Below, piece by piece: positions 16,523-26,223 of a stretch of 40,334 bases of DNA. The notes beneath the pieces are model-generated. The model was not told where the DNA came from, searched no databases, and was given only the letters and a program-made list of their open reading frames with translations. The translations under genes and the position numbers were made by a program. The stretch is from Silicimonas sp. Lineage in GTDB: Bacteria; Pseudomonadota; Alphaproteobacteria; Rhodobacterales; Rhodobacteraceae. Position 1 is the first letter of the stretch, and every line of letters begins with the position of its first letter. The stretch lies in contig JAJEAC010000016.1 in NCBI GenBank assembly GCA_022824315.1, positions 1-40,334 of the forward strand. The letters run 5' to 3'.

Positions 16523-17267
16523 GCGCATGGACAGGAATGACCCGACCGGAACGCGAGCGTGCCGAATCGAGCTGAAGGCGCTGGCGTACGATGTGGCAGG
16601 GACCAGGCTGATCGACGTGCCCGCGCTCACGCTTGAGCCCATCGGAACGACGGTCGTCATGGGTCCGAACGGCGCAGGCAAGAGCCTCCTCCTGCGCTTG
16701 ATGCATGGGCTGATCCGTCCCTCTGCCGGACAGATCCTGGTCGGGGGGAAGCCGCTCTCGGCAGAGCAGTGCAAGGCGCAGGCGCTGGTCTTTCAGAAGC
16801 CTGTGCTCCTTCGGCGCTCGGTGGCGGCGAACATCGATTTCGTTCTCAAGGCCCGACGCAAGGATCGAAGCCGCTGCCGCGACTTGCTGGAGCGCGTGGA
16901 CCTTGCTTCGCTGGCTGACCGTCCGGCCCGCCGCCTGTCCGGTGGCGAGCAGCAGCGACTGGCGATCGCGCGGGCGCTCGCGACCGAGCCGGACACGCTG
17001 TTTCTTGACGAACCAACCGCGAGCCTCGATCCGGAATCCGTCCAGGCGATCGAAGGCATCGTCACGGCGGCGGCTCGGGACGGCGTCCGCATCATCTTTG
17101 TGACCCATGACGTCCAGCAGGCCCGTCGCCTGGCGGAAGACGTCGTGTTCCTGAGCAACGGTCGCGTTGCCGAAGAAGCCTCGGCCGACGCCTTTTTCAA
17201 CAGCCCGGAAACCGATGTGGCGCGGGCCTATCTGTCCGGCCATCTCGATCGGCTTGTGGAGACATGA
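16515..17267 (+). CDS. tupC: tungstate/molybdate-type ABC transporter ATPase
   Basis: About 250 aa with a complete ABC domain: Walker A GPNGAGKS, Q-loop FQKPVLLRRSV, signature LSGGEQQRLAIARAL, Walker B LFLDEPTASLDPE and the switch histidine in VTHDVQQA. It lacks the C-terminal TOBE domain of ModC, which fits TupC-type short ATPases. The start is ambiguous: GTG 16491, ATG 16509, 16515 or 16527 are all in frame, and the first three overlap the permease end. The next gene starts one base after the stop. It energises import through the TupB-like permease. Confidence 0.88.
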   Translation: MPERMDRNDPTGTRACRIELKALAYDVAGTRLIDVPALTLEPIGTTVVMGPNGAGKSLLLRLMHGLIRPSAGQILVGGKPLSAEQCKAQALVFQKPVLLRRSVAANIDFVLKARRKDRSRCRDLLERVDLASLADRPARRLSGGEQQRLAIARALATEPDTLFLDEPTASLDPESVQAIEGIVTAAARDGVRIIFVTHDVQQARRLAEDVVFLSNGRVAEEASADAFFNSPETDVARAYLSGHLDRLVET

Positions 17268-17268
17268 A

Positions 17269-18075
17269 ATGCGATTTTTGACGATTCTCCTTCTGGCGAG
17301 TCTCGGCGGGATGGCCGAGGCCGGGAACATCATCCTGCAATCCACCACCTCGACCGCGAATTCAGATCTCTACGACCATCTTCTGCCCAGGTTCGAGGAA
17401 ACTTCAGGCATCCTGGTTCGCGTCGTCGCCGTGGGAACGGGCCAGGCGATCCGCAACGCGGACAATTGTGACGGAGACGTGCTGCTCGTGCACGCGAGGC
17501 CGGCCGAGGAGAAATTCGTCGCCGAAGGCGGAGGCGTCGAACGATTTGACGTCATGTACAACGACTTCGTCATCGTCGGCCCGCAGGCCGATCCCGCAGG
17601 AATAGCGGGACTTGACGATGTCGGGACGGCGCTGAAGCGGATCGCGGAAGCCGAAGCCATCTTCGCGTCAAGGGGCGACGATTCCGGAACTCACCGCAAG
17701 GAGCGCATGCTTTGGGAATTGACCGGGATTGATCCGGTTCCGGCCTCGGGTCACTGGTATCGCGAGACCGGGTCGGGCATGGGCGCCACGCTGAACGCGG
17801 GAATCGGGATGGGCGGCTATGTCATGACCGACCGGGCCACCTGGATCACCTTTGGCAATACGCAGGACTACGGGATCCATGTCGAAGGCGATCCACTGCT
17901 GTTCAATCAATACGGAGTAATGCTCATAAACCCGGAGAAGTGCCCGAACGTGCGGGCGGAGGACGGGCAGGTCCTCGTTGACTGGCTGACTTCCAAGGAG
18001 GGCCAGGACGCGATCGCGTCACACAGGAAAGGCGGCCAGCAGCTGTTCTTTCCGAATGCAAGGACGGCAAAATGA
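17269..18075 (+). CDS. tupA: tungstate-type substrate-binding protein TupA
   Basis: 268 aa with a short signal peptide (MRFLTILLLASLGGMAEA). The mature N-terminus ILQSTTSTANSDLYDHLLPRFEE carries the TTS/TST oxyanion-binding motif of TupA/WtpA-like proteins. VVAVGTGQAIRNADNCDGDVLLVHA, SRGDDSGTHRKE and the ETGSGMGATL segment are further ligand loops typical of TupA. I chose ATG 17269, since the longer open frame runs antiparallel to sense through the ATPase end. This subunit gives the best evidence that the operon serves tungstate, or molybdate, for pterin enzymes. Confidence 0.9.
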   Translation: MRFLTILLLASLGGMAEAGNIILQSTTSTANSDLYDHLLPRFEETSGILVRVVAVGTGQAIRNADNCDGDVLLVHARPAEEKFVAEGGGVERFDVMYNDFVIVGPQADPAGIAGLDDVGTALKRIAEAEAIFASRGDDSGTHRKERMLWELTGIDPVPASGHWYRETGSGMGATLNAGIGMGGYVMTDRATWITFGNTQDYGIHVEGDPLLFNQYGVMLINPEKCPNVRAEDGQVLVDWLTSKEGQDAIASHRKGGQQLFFPNARTAK

Positions 18076-18950
18076 CCGGGTCGGCCCACGAATACCTGAC
18101 CGTTCATGAACTGGCCGACCTGCTGCGCGTCAAGGAACGCAAGGTGTATGACCTGGCTGCCTCGGGCAAGGTGCCGTGCTCGCGGGTAACGGGCAAGCTC
18201 CTGTTTCCCGAGGGCGAAATCCGGGCATGGATGGCAAGCCAGCGAACCGGGCCGGCGGACGGGACGAACCGGCCGAAAGTCATTCTTGGCAGCCACGACC
18301 CATTGCTGGAATGGGCGGTGCGGCAGTCACGCTGCGGCCTGGCCCTGCTCCTCGACGGCAGTCGGGACGGGGCAGCCCGGTTCAATGCCGGAGAAGGCCT
18401 TGCCGCCGGCCTGCATGTTCACGATGCCGGTACGGACACGTGGAACAAGGTCTTTGTCGAACGGGAGTGTTCCGGGCAGGACGCCGTTCTCCTGTCCTGG
18501 GCCGGACGTCGCCGCGGCCTGGTGACCCGGCTCGAGGATGCGGGCCGCTGCAATGTCGTGAGCGACCTGGCGGGCAAGACGGTCGCCGCGCGGCAAAGCG
18601 AGTCCGGCACGGATATCCTCCTCAGGCATCTGCTGGCGGGAGAGGGAATCCCGGCGGACGACGTTCAATTCACCGATCCGGTTCGCACCGAGCAGGATGC
18701 CGTGCTTTCCGTTGCCGAAGGGCTGGCCGAGGTGACCTTGGGACTGGAGTCCGTGGCGAAGCCGTTCGGCCTTGCCTTTGTGCCCCTTGTGTTGGAGCGG
18801 TTCGACATTCTCGTGGATCGCGGCGCATACTTCGAGAAACCGTTCCAGGCGCTCCTGGCCTTTTGCCGCAGCCCGGCGCTTGCGGAACGGGCGGCGGCAC
18901 TCGGCGGCTACGACATCGCCGAGCTGGGCGAGGTGCGCTGGAAGGCCTGA
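18072..18950 (+). CDS. excisionase-type HTH fused to PBP-like domain, oxyanion-sensing regulator
   Basis: 292 aa. Residues 8-55 (YLTVHELADLLRVKERKVYDLAASGKVP, then FPEGEIRAWM) form a MerR/excisionase-type helix-turn-helix. The rest (about 68-290) resembles the periplasmic-binding-like ligand domain found in regulators of Mo/W transporters, with SESGTDILLRHLL matching the TupA-like G-T/S-D segment. It overlaps tupA by the ATGA tetranucleotide, so it is the fourth gene of the operon. It likely binds the transported oxyanion in the cytoplasm and controls its own operon (inference). Confidence 0.87.
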   Translation: MTGSAHEYLTVHELADLLRVKERKVYDLAASGKVPCSRVTGKLLFPEGEIRAWMASQRTGPADGTNRPKVILGSHDPLLEWAVRQSRCGLALLLDGSRDGAARFNAGEGLAAGLHVHDAGTDTWNKVFVERECSGQDAVLLSWAGRRRGLVTRLEDAGRCNVVSDLAGKTVAARQSESGTDILLRHLLAGEGIPADDVQFTDPVRTEQDAVLSVAEGLAEVTLGLESVAKPFGLAFVPLVLERFDILVDRGAYFEKPFQALLAFCRSPALAERAAALGGYDIAELGEVRWKA

Positions 18951-18968
18951 ACGCGCGCTGCACGCTGG

Positions 18969-18994
18969 AACGGGTCCAGGGACTCCGGCCCGTT
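18969..18994. terminator. inverted repeat between convergent genes
   Basis: AACGGG and CCCGTT flank a 14-base loop in the 65-bp gap between the regulator stop and the dehydratase stop. It could act as a shared hairpin for both transcripts; no T-run follows, so intrinsic termination is only possible. Confidence 0.35.
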
Positions 18995-19015
18995 GGCCAA
19001 GGTCGGGTGCGGCTC

Positions 19016-20788
19016 CTAGTGGTTGTCTCGTGGCACCCCCTTGGTACGCGCGATGTCCTGATAGTCCGGTGCACCCTTCAGAACCATGCCTTCAGAGAAT
19101 TGCTCGGTCCTTTCGCGAAAGATCTCTTGCCAGGGTGACTGGCTTTCCGGGGCGAACGGCCTTTCGGGCAGGGTCGCGCGGCGCCTCTCCAGCTCGGTGT
19201 CGTCGACGAGCACGTTGGCGCTGCACGTCCTGAGATCGATTCGGATCCGGTCCCCGGTCCGGACGATTGCCAGCCCTCCGCCTGCGGCCGCCTCCGGCGC
19301 AGCGTTCAGGATCGACGGCGAGCCCGACGTCCCGGACTGCCTGCCATCGCCCAGGCACGGCAAGGAATGCACGCCTCTCTTGAGCAGGTAGGCGGGCGGG
19401 CGCATGTTCACGACTTCAGCTCCTCCGGGATATCCGATTGGCCCGGCGCCTCGCATGATGAGAATGCAGTTTTCGTCGATTTCCAAGGCAGGGTCGTCGA
19501 TGCGTTCATGATAGTCCTCGATCGAATCGAATACGATCGCGCGGCATTCGAAGGCGTCGGGATCGTCCGGGTTCGAAAGGTAGCGGTCCCGGAATTCCTC
19601 GGAGATCACGCTCGTCTTCATGATCGCGCTCTCGAAGAGGTTGCCCTTGAGGTTGATGAAGCCGGCATCCTGCATCATCGGCGCCGCAACGGTCTTGATG
19701 ACGTCCGGGTTCTCGCTCGTTCGCTCTCCGCAGTTTTCCCCGATGGTCTTGCCATTTGCGGTAAGCGCGTCCGGATGCGGCAACAGGCCCGCCTCCATCA
19801 ATTCGCCCACGACCGCCGGAACCCCGCCGGCGCGGTGATAGTCTTCACCGAGGTATTCACCTGCGGGCTGGAGGTTCACGATGAGAGGTATCCTGTGTCC
19901 GAGCTTCTGCCAATCGTCATTGCAGAGCGGCACGCCCAGGTGCCGGGCGATGGCCGCCAGATGGATGGGTGCATTTGTCGAGCCGCCGATGGCGGAGTTG
20001 ACGACGATGGCGTTCTCGAAGGCCTTGCGCGTCATGATGTCGGACGGCCTTCGGTCGGCACGCACCATCTCGACGATCTGGCGGCCGGATTCATAGGCCA
20101 TCTGTCCGCGTTCCCGATAGGGTGCGGGAATCGCCGCCGAGCCGGGCATCTGCATTCCCAGCGCTTCCGCCAGGCTGTTCATGGTCGTGGCGGTTCCCAT
20201 CGTATTGCAATACCCGGTGGACGGCGCCGACGAGGCCACCAGTTCCATGAACCCGGCATCGTCGATTTCGCCGGCCGCATGGAGTTCGCGCGCTTTCCAC
20301 ACGATCGTTCCAGACCCCGTGCGCTGGCCGCGGAACCAGCCGTTCAGCATTGGTCCGACCGACAGGGCGATCGCCGGAAGATTCACCGTGGAGGCGGCCA
20401 TGAGCAGTGCGGGCGTCGTCTTGTCGCAGCCGATCATCAGGACAACGGCGTCGATGGGATATCCGAAGAGCGACTCGGTCAGCGACAGGTAGGCAAGGTT
20501 GCGGTCAAGCGATGCCGTCGGGCGCTTTCCGGTTTCCTGGATCGGATGCACCGGGAATTCCATGGCCGTCCCGCCGGCCGCGTTCACGCCGTCGCGCACT
20601 CGCTTGGCCAGTTCGAGATGATGGCGGTTGCAGGGCGAAAGGTCGCTGCCGGTCTGGGCGATCCCAATGATGGGCTTGCCGGACTGCAATTCTTCAGGGG
20701 TCAGTCCGTAGTTGAGATATCGTTCGAGATAGAGCGCGGTCATCTCGCGATTGTCTGGATTGCTGAACCATTTCCGGCTTCGAAGCAT
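19016..20788 (-). CDS. IlvD/Edd-family dehydratase, pentonate dehydratase type
   Basis: 590 aa, at the length of sugar-acid dehydratases. The opening [19 protein letters not shown] is typical of L-arabinonate/pentonate dehydratases rather than IlvD. Three candidate Fe-S cysteines are present: C53 (SPCNRHH), C121 (IGCDKTTPA, followed by the Asp-Lys metal pair) and C194 (GYCNTMGTA). I chose ATG 20788, because a GAGGTG ribosome binding site precedes it; an upstream in-frame GTG at 20800 would add four residues. It probably converts a pentonate or a related aldonic acid to the 2-keto-3-deoxy acid. No further sugar genes flank it, so it looks like an isolated module. Confidence 0.88.
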   Translation of the reverse strand: MLRSRKWFSNPDNREMTALYLERYLNYGLTPEELQSGKPIIGIAQTGSDLSPCNRHHLELAKRVRDGVNAAGGTAMEFPVHPIQETGKRPTASLDRNLAYLSLTESLFGYPIDAVVLMIGCDKTTPALLMAASTVNLPAIALSVGPMLNGWFRGQRTGSGTIVWKARELHAAGEIDDAGFMELVASSAPSTGYCNTMGTATTMNSLAEALGMQMPGSAAIPAPYRERGQMAYESGRQIVEMVRADRRPSDIMTRKAFENAIVVNSAIGGSTNAPIHLAAIARHLGVPLCNDDWQKLGHRIPLIVNLQPAGEYLGEDYHRAGGVPAVVGELMEAGLLPHPDALTANGKTIGENCGERTSENPDVIKTVAAPMMQDAGFINLKGNLFESAIMKTSVISEEFRDRYLSNPDDPDAFECRAIVFDSIEDYHERIDDPALEIDENCILIMRGAGPIGYPGGAEVVNMRPPAYLLKRGVHSLPCLGDGRQSGTSGSPSILNAAPEAAAGGGLAIVRTGDRIRIDLRTCSANVLVDDTELERRRATLPERPFAPESQSPWQEIFRERTEQFSEGMVLKGAPDYQDIARTKGVPRDNH

Positions 20789-20800
20789 GGGTTTGGGCAC

Positions 20801-21102
20801 CTCGGAATTTTCCCCGTTTTGCGTCGGGGTAGTCGAACGGGCTGAAGTTTTCTAGCGAAATGCGCATTTGAAGGCATCCTTGACGCGAAGCGTGCCTGGA
20901 CGGTTTCAGGGCAAGACGGGCCCCAAAATCTTGATATGTCAATGATGCCCAGCCAAAATGCCAGAGAGTTCCAACGGGCTGAGTTTTTATCGCTACGCCT
21001 GTGATCGTGGCCAAGGCAGGGACACATGCAGATCGTGCATCATGGCGAAACGCTCATCGAACGGGGGCAGGTCATCCAACTCGACTGCGACCGCGAAAGA
21101 CC
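20801..21102. promoter_or_regulatory. upstream region of the dehydratase with repeats and a palindrome
   Basis: 302 bases between the ubiB stop and the dehydratase start, without a supportable gene. TTGATATGTCAA (20931-20942) is a near-perfect palindrome of TTGA-N4-TCAA type; read on the minus strand it includes TTGACA, a -35 candidate for the dehydratase. An imperfect direct repeat sharing AACGGGCTGA and a GTTTT run occurs at 20836-20858 and 20973-20993, flanking the palindrome. Together they look like a regulated promoter, possibly of a GntR or LacI-type regulator encoded elsewhere (inference). Confidence 0.4.
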
Positions 21103-22623
21103 CTAGACAAGGAAACCGATGCCAAATCCGATGGCGGCGGCAACGACCAGAAGAAGCGCTCGGCCAAGCCACGGCCGTCGATCCGGTGCGGCGGGGCCCT
21201 GTGTCTGCCGGGCGAGGATGTCCTCGGCAATTTCCGGCAGCTTCGGTCCGAATCGGCTCAGCACCTGCAACGTCTGGATCGCCTCGCGGAGAATCGCCTT
21301 CGGACCGATGTTCTCGGTGATGTAGCGCTCGACGGTCGGCCGCGCGACATTCCAGATGTTCATGTGCGGATCAAGGGACCGCGCGACACCTTCGACCACG
21401 ACCATGGTCCTTTGCAGCAGCAGCAACTCGGTCCGCGTCTCCATTCCGAAGCGTTCCGTCACCTCAAAGAGATGGCTCAGAAGCCTTGCCATGGAAATCC
21501 GGCTGGCCTCGATTCCGAAAATCGGCTCTCCGACGGCACGAAGCGCTTGCGCGAATTCGTTGACATCGCGGTTCTTGGGGACATACCCGGCCTCGAAATG
21601 GACTTCGGCGACTCGCCGGTAGTCCCTGCGGATGAATCCGATGAGGATCTCGGCATAGACGCGACGGGTATAGGCGTCGATCCGTCCCATGATTCCGAAG
21701 TCGAGGGCCACGAGGTCGCCGTTCCTGGCCACCAGAAAGTTCCCCTGATGCATGTCGCCGTGAAAGTACCCGTCACGCAGGGCATGGCTCAGGAATGTCG
21801 ACATCAACTTTCGGGCAAGCCGGGCCCGGTCGTGTCCCGCCCGGTCAAGAGCATCCAGGTCGCTGAGCGGAATGCCATCCAGCCAGTCAAGCGTCAGCAC
21901 GCGTCGCGACGACAAGTCCCACCTCGTCCTGGGAACGCGAATGCCCTCGTCCTTGGCCGCGTTCGCGGCGAATTCGGACGCGTTCGCCGACTCGAGCCGG
22001 AGATCCAGTTCGGCCATGACCACGCCTTCGAAATGCGCAACGACATCAAGCGGTCTCAACCGTCTCGACCCCGGTGCCAGCGCCTCGATCACGCGGGCTG
22101 CGAAGAAGAATGCGTCAATGTCGCGCCGCATGTTCCGCACGATTTTCGGACGCAGGACCTTCACGGCAACTGCTTCGCCCGAACCTGCAAGCCGGGCCTT
22201 GTGAACCTGCGCGATGGAGGCCGCTGCCACCGGGCCTGAGAAGTCCGAGAAGAGCTCCTCGACGGGAGCGCCCAACTCCGCCTGGATCGTCTTCTTTGCC
22301 GCGGCAGTCGGAAAGGGCGGCAGCTTGTCCTGAAGAACGAGCAATTGCTCGGCCAGGTCACGACCGACAACATCCGGTCGCGTCGACAGGGTTTGGCCGA
22401 GCTTGATGAAGGCCGGCCCCATGGCCATGAGCGCCCGGGTCACCGTCGGCAGATTCGGGTCGCCCCTGTGGCCAAGCCACTTGAACGGCCAGCCGAGTAC
22501 GCGCGCGGCAACGCGTACCGATGGCGGCGCGTTCATGGCCTCCAGCACCGTTCGCATCGCGCCTGTGCGTTCAAATGTCGCCCCGGTACGAACAAGCCGA
22601 AAGATGTTGTGCGGACCGCGCAT
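21103..22623 (-). CDS. ubiB: ubiquinone biosynthesis kinase-like protein UbiB
   Basis: 506 aa of the ABC1/UbiB atypical kinase family. The diagnostic KxGQ motif is at 74-77 (FIKLGQTLSTRPD), followed by the alanine-rich loop VAAASIAQVHKA, the catalytic-loop equivalent GYFHGDMHQGNF and the DFG equivalent LDFGIMGR. The C-terminus has a hydrophobic anchor (about 485-505). UbiB is an ATPase that supports coenzyme Q biosynthesis at the membrane. Its ATG directly follows the ubiE stop. In related bacteria coaBC and dut often follow; here they do not. Confidence 0.95.
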   Translation of the reverse strand: MRGPHNIFRLVRTGATFERTGAMRTVLEAMNAPPSVRVAARVLGWPFKWLGHRGDPNLPTVTRALMAMGPAFIKLGQTLSTRPDVVGRDLAEQLLVLQDKLPPFPTAAAKKTIQAELGAPVEELFSDFSGPVAAASIAQVHKARLAGSGEAVAVKVLRPKIVRNMRRDIDAFFFAARVIEALAPGSRRLRPLDVVAHFEGVVMAELDLRLESANASEFAANAAKDEGIRVPRTRWDLSSRRVLTLDWLDGIPLSDLDALDRAGHDRARLARKLMSTFLSHALRDGYFHGDMHQGNFLVARNGDLVALDFGIMGRIDAYTRRVYAEILIGFIRRDYRRVAEVHFEAGYVPKNRDVNEFAQALRAVGEPIFGIEASRISMARLLSHLFEVTERFGMETRTELLLLQRTMVVVEGVARSLDPHMNIWNVARPTVERYITENIGPKAILREAIQTLQVLSRFGPKLPEIAEDILARQTQGPAAPDRRPWLGRALLLVVAAAIGFGIGFLV

Positions 22624-23376
22624 CTAGATCTTCCATCCCGAGTGCAGTGCCGCGATGCCCATGGACAAGTTGCGGTACCTGACCTGTTCGAACCCGGCGT
22701 CGCGGATCATCTCGGCAAAGGAGTCCTGGTCCGGAAAGCGACGGATCGATTCGACCAGGTACTGATAGCTGTCCCTGTCCCCCGTGACCGCCTGGCCCAT
22801 GCGGGGGATCACGTTGAAGGAATAGAGGTCGTAGATGCCCTGCAGGATCGGGACTGTCACGCGGGAGAACTCCAGCACCATCAGCCGCCCGCCCGGCCTG
22901 AGCACGCGGAAGGCCTCAGCCAACGCATCCCCGGTTCTCGTGACGTTTCGGATTCCGAAGGAGATCGTGCACACGTCAAAGTCGGAGTTTGGAAAGGGAA
23001 GGGACATCGCGTCGCCCGCCACCCATTCGACGCGGTCCGACAGTCGGGTCCCTTGGGTCCGCTTGCGGCCCTCGTTCAGCATCGATTCCGTCATGTCCAG
23101 GACGATAGCGGATGCCTCGGGCGCGCGCTTCAGGAACCGGAGCGCGATGTCTCCCGTTCCGCCGGCCACGTCCAGTAGGCGCTGATGGCCCCGCGGCGCC
23201 AGCCAGTCCATCATGGCGTCCTTCCAAAGTCGATGAATGCCGCCTGACATGAGGTCGTTCATCACGTCGTATCGGGACGCGACGCTGGAAAAGACGTCCT
23301 GGACAAGGCCGGCCTTTTCGTCCTCGCGCACCTCGCGGGCACCGAAATGCGTCGTGCTTTCGTTTTCGTCGATCAT
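22624..23376 (-). CDS. ubiE: ubiquinone/menaquinone C-methyltransferase UbiE
   Basis: 250 aa, full length. SAM motif I is at 68-80 ([15 protein letters not shown]), followed by the UbiE signatures [22 protein letters not shown] near the N-terminus, FGIRNVT and [15 protein letters not shown]. It methylates C2 of the demethylated quinone ring. It is divergent from mutM and directly upstream of ubiB, with no gap between the stop and the next ATG. Confidence 0.96.
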   Translation of the reverse strand: MIDENESTTHFGAREVREDEKAGLVQDVFSSVASRYDVMNDLMSGGIHRLWKDAMMDWLAPRGHQRLLDVAGGTGDIALRFLKRAPEASAIVLDMTESMLNEGRKRTQGTRLSDRVEWVAGDAMSLPFPNSDFDVCTISFGIRNVTRTGDALAEAFRVLRPGGRLMVLEFSRVTVPILQGIYDLYSFNVIPRMGQAVTGDRDSYQYLVESIRRFPDQDSFAEMIRDAGFEQVRYRNLSMGIAALHSGWKI

Positions 23377-23671
23377 CGTGCCCCTTCGCAGCGAACCGCA
23401 AACCTCATCCTTGTATGTTCAGAAAACCAAGGGAATCAACCTTGTCCACAGCTGAATCTGGCCTGCGGACAAGCAGGGCAACTTCTCTTTGGAAGGCGGT
23501 GTCCGTTTCGGATATCGTGCAGGAACACCGCCCTCCCGAAGCACATGGGACGGTGGCCGGCGGGGCGGATCGCGTCCCGGAAGCCGCGAGAGAGGAAGGA
23601 GCCCGGCACCATGGCAGCAGTCGATTCCGGCAAGAGATCAAGCGTGTCGGCAACCGGTCCCTCGGACGGAC

Positions 23672-24523
23672 ATGCCTGAACTTCCGGAGGTCGAGACCGT
23701 CCGCTGCGGCCTGCTGCCGGTGATGGAAGGCGCGCGGATCCTGCGGACCGACGTCAATCGACCGAACCTGCGCTGGCCGCTGCCGGAGCGCATGGCAGAG
23801 CGGGTTTCGGGGACGCGGGTCATGGCGTTGCGCCGGCGCTCAAAATACCTGCTTGCGGATCTGTCGAGCGGGGAAACGCTGCTTGTGCATCTCGGCATGT
23901 CCGGCCGCATCCTGATTTCAGGTGATGCGCCAGGCGCATTCCGGAACCGACACGCGATGCACGACAGGCACGATCATGTCGTGTTTCACATGGAGGACGG
24001 TGCCCGCGTGACGTTTAACGACCCGCGCCGCTTTGGCGCCATGGACCTGGTGGCGACGGATGCCGCGGAGCAGCATCAACGGCTGGCCGGGATCGGGCCG
24101 GAGCCGCTCGGGAATGAATTCGACGAAGTCTACCTGACCAGCACCCTGAAGGGTCGCCGCACGACCATAAAGGCCGCGCTCCTGGACCAGCGCGTTGTGG
24201 CGGGCCTGGGCAACATCTACGCTTGCGAAGTGTTGCATCGGGCGGGGGTTTCGCCGACACGGCGCGTGTCGCGCATTGCGGCCAGAAGGATAGCGAGCCT
24301 TGTGCCGCATGTCCGGGACGTCCTGTCCGAAGCGATAGCCGCCGGCGGCTCCAGCCTCAGGGATTATCGGCAGGCGGATGGAGAACTGGGATACTTCCAG
24401 CACGCCTTCCGCGCATATGGCCGTGACGGCGATCCCTGCGTGAAGCCTGGCTGCGGTGGACGGATCATGCGCACCGTGCAGTCCGGGAGGTCCAGCTTCC
24501 ACTGCCCGAAGTGCCAAAGATAG
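23672..24523 (+). CDS. mutM: formamidopyrimidine-DNA glycosylase MutM (Fpg)
   Basis: 283 aa. [14 protein letters not shown] gives the N-terminal catalytic Pro and Glu after Met removal, so the start at 23672 is secure. KYLLADL and HLGMSGR follow, then the helix-two-turn-helix [20 protein letters not shown]. The C-terminal zinc finger is C-x4-C ... C-x2-C ([14 protein letters not shown]), a spacing I believe is common in alphaproteobacteria. The enzyme removes oxidised purines such as 8-oxoguanine. It is divergent from ubiE over a 295-bp region that contains a DnaA-box-like TTGTCCACA (23442-23450). Confidence 0.96.
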   Translation: MPELPEVETVRCGLLPVMEGARILRTDVNRPNLRWPLPERMAERVSGTRVMALRRRSKYLLADLSSGETLLVHLGMSGRILISGDAPGAFRNRHAMHDRHDHVVFHMEDGARVTFNDPRRFGAMDLVATDAAEQHQRLAGIGPEPLGNEFDEVYLTSTLKGRRTTIKAALLDQRVVAGLGNIYACEVLHRAGVSPTRRVSRIAARRIASLVPHVRDVLSEAIAAGGSSLRDYRQADGELGYFQHAFRAYGRDGDPCVKPGCGGRIMRTVQSGRSSFHCPKCQR

Positions 24524-24987
24524 GGGAACTGCGTCGGAGGGTTGATGGCCGTGGCGGCGATTCCGTGTCCCGAACCCGGTTTTCCCGTCTGTTTGCGTCA
24601 CTGCGGGCATGCCTGGCGGCCCGTCCGGCCTCGCCGGGCAGGCGCTTTCGTCCTGATCCGCGGGAATGGTTGTCGGGGCTGGAAGGGGAGTGTCCAGCCG
24701 GTTCAGGAAATCCCATGCAGGAAGGCCGATCACGCACAGAAAACTCTCTCTTCCTCGTGACGATTCGCCCCATTTGCCCAGGCGTCGCGGCACGGCCGAG
24801 ACCCGCGATGCCGCTGCGGAGGCTGGCCGGACAATCTGCGTTCTGGCAAGACCTTCGGTTGCACGTGCAACGCGCACGTCAAGGCGAATGGAACGGGCAG
24901 CCCGGCGATAGGTGTTCCATAGATGGCTTGATCTGCTTCCCGTGATTGTTAAGGCTTTGCGCAACCGAAACTGCCGGGACCGATCAC
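24524..24987. other. mutM-echA spacer with a perfect 14-bp palindrome
   Basis: 464 bases without a supportable gene; in-frame stretches lack domains and good starts. GTTGCACGTGCAAC at 24858-24871 is a perfect palindrome about 120 bp before the enoyl-CoA hydratase ATG, a good shape for a TetR or other dimeric regulator site. Any promoter of echA should be within the last 200 bases. Confidence 0.5.
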
Positions 24988-25764
24988 ATGGCCTTTGAGA
25001 CGATCATCGTAGAGACGGAAGACCACGTCACGACCATTCGCATGAACCGCCCGGACGTGATGAACGCGTTGAGCATCGAGCTGCTCGGTGAGCTTTCGCG
25101 TGCGCTCGACGAAGCCTCCGCGAACGACAAGGTGCGCTGCATCATCCTGACCGGCTCGGAAAAGGCGTTTGCTGCCGGTGCCGACATCAAGGAAATGTCG
25201 AAAAAGACCTTCGTGCAGGCCCTTGCGGAGGATCTGTATACGGCGGAGACCGAAGCAATCCTGAGGTGCCGCAAGCCGATCATTGCCGCCGTCGCCGGCT
25301 ACGCCCTGGGCGGCGGATGCGAACTGGCCATGACATGCGACTTCATCATCGCGGCGGATACGGCCAAGTTCGGTCAGCCTGAGATCAATCTCGGAATCGT
25401 CGCGGGCATCGGCGGCACGCAGCGCCTGACGCGCTTCGTGGGCAAGTCCAAGTCCATGGACATGCACCTCACCGGGCGCTTCATGGATGCCGAGGAGGCG
25501 GAACGCGCGGGCCTGGTGAGTCGCGTCGTTCCGGCAAAGAAGCTGATGGAAGAGGCAACATCCGCGGCGCGCCGCATTTCCGAGAAGTCGATGCTGACGA
25601 GCATGGTCGTGAAGGAGGCGGTGGATCGCAGCTACGAAACGACTCTCCGCGAGGGCATCCTGTTCGAACGGCGGATGTTCCATGCCCTTTTCGCGTCCCA
25701 TGACCAGGCCGAGGGCATGGCCGCCTTCCTGGAGAAGCGCGAACCTCGCTTTCGCGACAAATAG
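24988..25764 (+). CDS. enoyl-CoA hydratase
   Basis: 258 aa crotonase-fold enzyme. AFAAGADIKEM (60-70) and AGYALGGGCELAM (103-115) form the oxyanion hole, and the catalytic pair E112 and E132 (GQPEINLG) has the 20-residue spacing of classical enoyl-CoA hydratases, so hydration of 2-enoyl-CoA in beta-oxidation is the expected reaction. The ATG at 24988 gives the canonical MAFETIIVE start. It stands between mutM and rpsT, an arrangement I recall from other Rhodobacterales. Confidence 0.95.
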   Translation: MAFETIIVETEDHVTTIRMNRPDVMNALSIELLGELSRALDEASANDKVRCIILTGSEKAFAAGADIKEMSKKTFVQALAEDLYTAETEAILRCRKPIIAAVAGYALGGGCELAMTCDFIIAADTAKFGQPEINLGIVAGIGGTQRLTRFVGKSKSMDMHLTGRFMDAEEAERAGLVSRVVPAKKLMEEATSAARRISEKSMLTSMVVKEAVDRSYETTLREGILFERRMFHALFASHDQAEGMAAFLEKREPRFRDK

Positions 25765-25839
25765 GGTCTTTTCAAAGTCACGGGAATTCGCTATTCGCCC
25801 CGTCTGCATGCGCGTGGAGCCCGCCTAGGCTAAGTGTCT

Positions 25840-25858
25840 GCCGGTCCTGGTGGCCGGC
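25840..25858 (+). promoter_or_regulatory. leader stem-loop of rpsT
   Basis: GCCGG and CCGGC, separated by nine bases, can form a stem-loop about 50 bases before the rpsT ATG. Ribosomal-protein leaders are often structured for feedback control, but this 5-bp stem is modest evidence. Confidence 0.25.
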
Positions 25859-25906
25859 CCGGGCTTCATCGCAATCTGATCTAGACCCGGAACAGGGACC
25901 ACGAAC

Positions 25907-26170
25907 ATGGCAAACACGCCACAATCCAAGAAACGCGCGCGGCAGATCATTCGTCGCCAGGCTGTCAACAAGGCGCGTCGCTCGCGCATACGCACGCATC
26001 TCAGGAAGGTCGAGGACGCGATCTCGTCGGGCGACAAGAATGCGGCGCAGGACGAGCTTCGACAGGCACAGCCCGAGCTGATGCGCGGTGTCAGGAAGGG
26101 CATCTACCACAAGAACACGGCCGCTCGGAAAATGTCGCGCCTTTCCACGCGCGTCAAGGCAATGAACTGA
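25907..26170 (+). CDS. rpsT: 30S ribosomal protein S20
   Basis: 87 aa, highly basic. [17 protein letters not shown] and the C-terminal [20 protein letters not shown] are unmistakable S20. It binds 16S rRNA early in 30S assembly. In many alphaproteobacteria, as I recall, dnaA follows rpsT directly; here the next gene is convergent and unrelated. Confidence 0.98.
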   Translation: MANTPQSKKRARQIIRRQAVNKARRSRIRTHLRKVEDAISSGDKNAAQDELRQAQPELMRGVRKGIYHKNTAARKMSRLSTRVKAMN

Positions 26171-26223
26171 TCCGACTGCAGGCCTGCCTGACCGCGTGCT
26201 TGCCGGGTCCCGATGCCATGCAT

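Noticed and set aside
19367..20845. 492-codon open frame on the plus strand
   Set aside because: Antisense shadow of the IlvD/Edd dehydratase; no domain, Arg/His-rich composition.
20977..21110. Short reading frame encoding about 26 residues starting at an ATG near 21025
   Set aside because: Too short and without ribosome binding site or conservation evidence.
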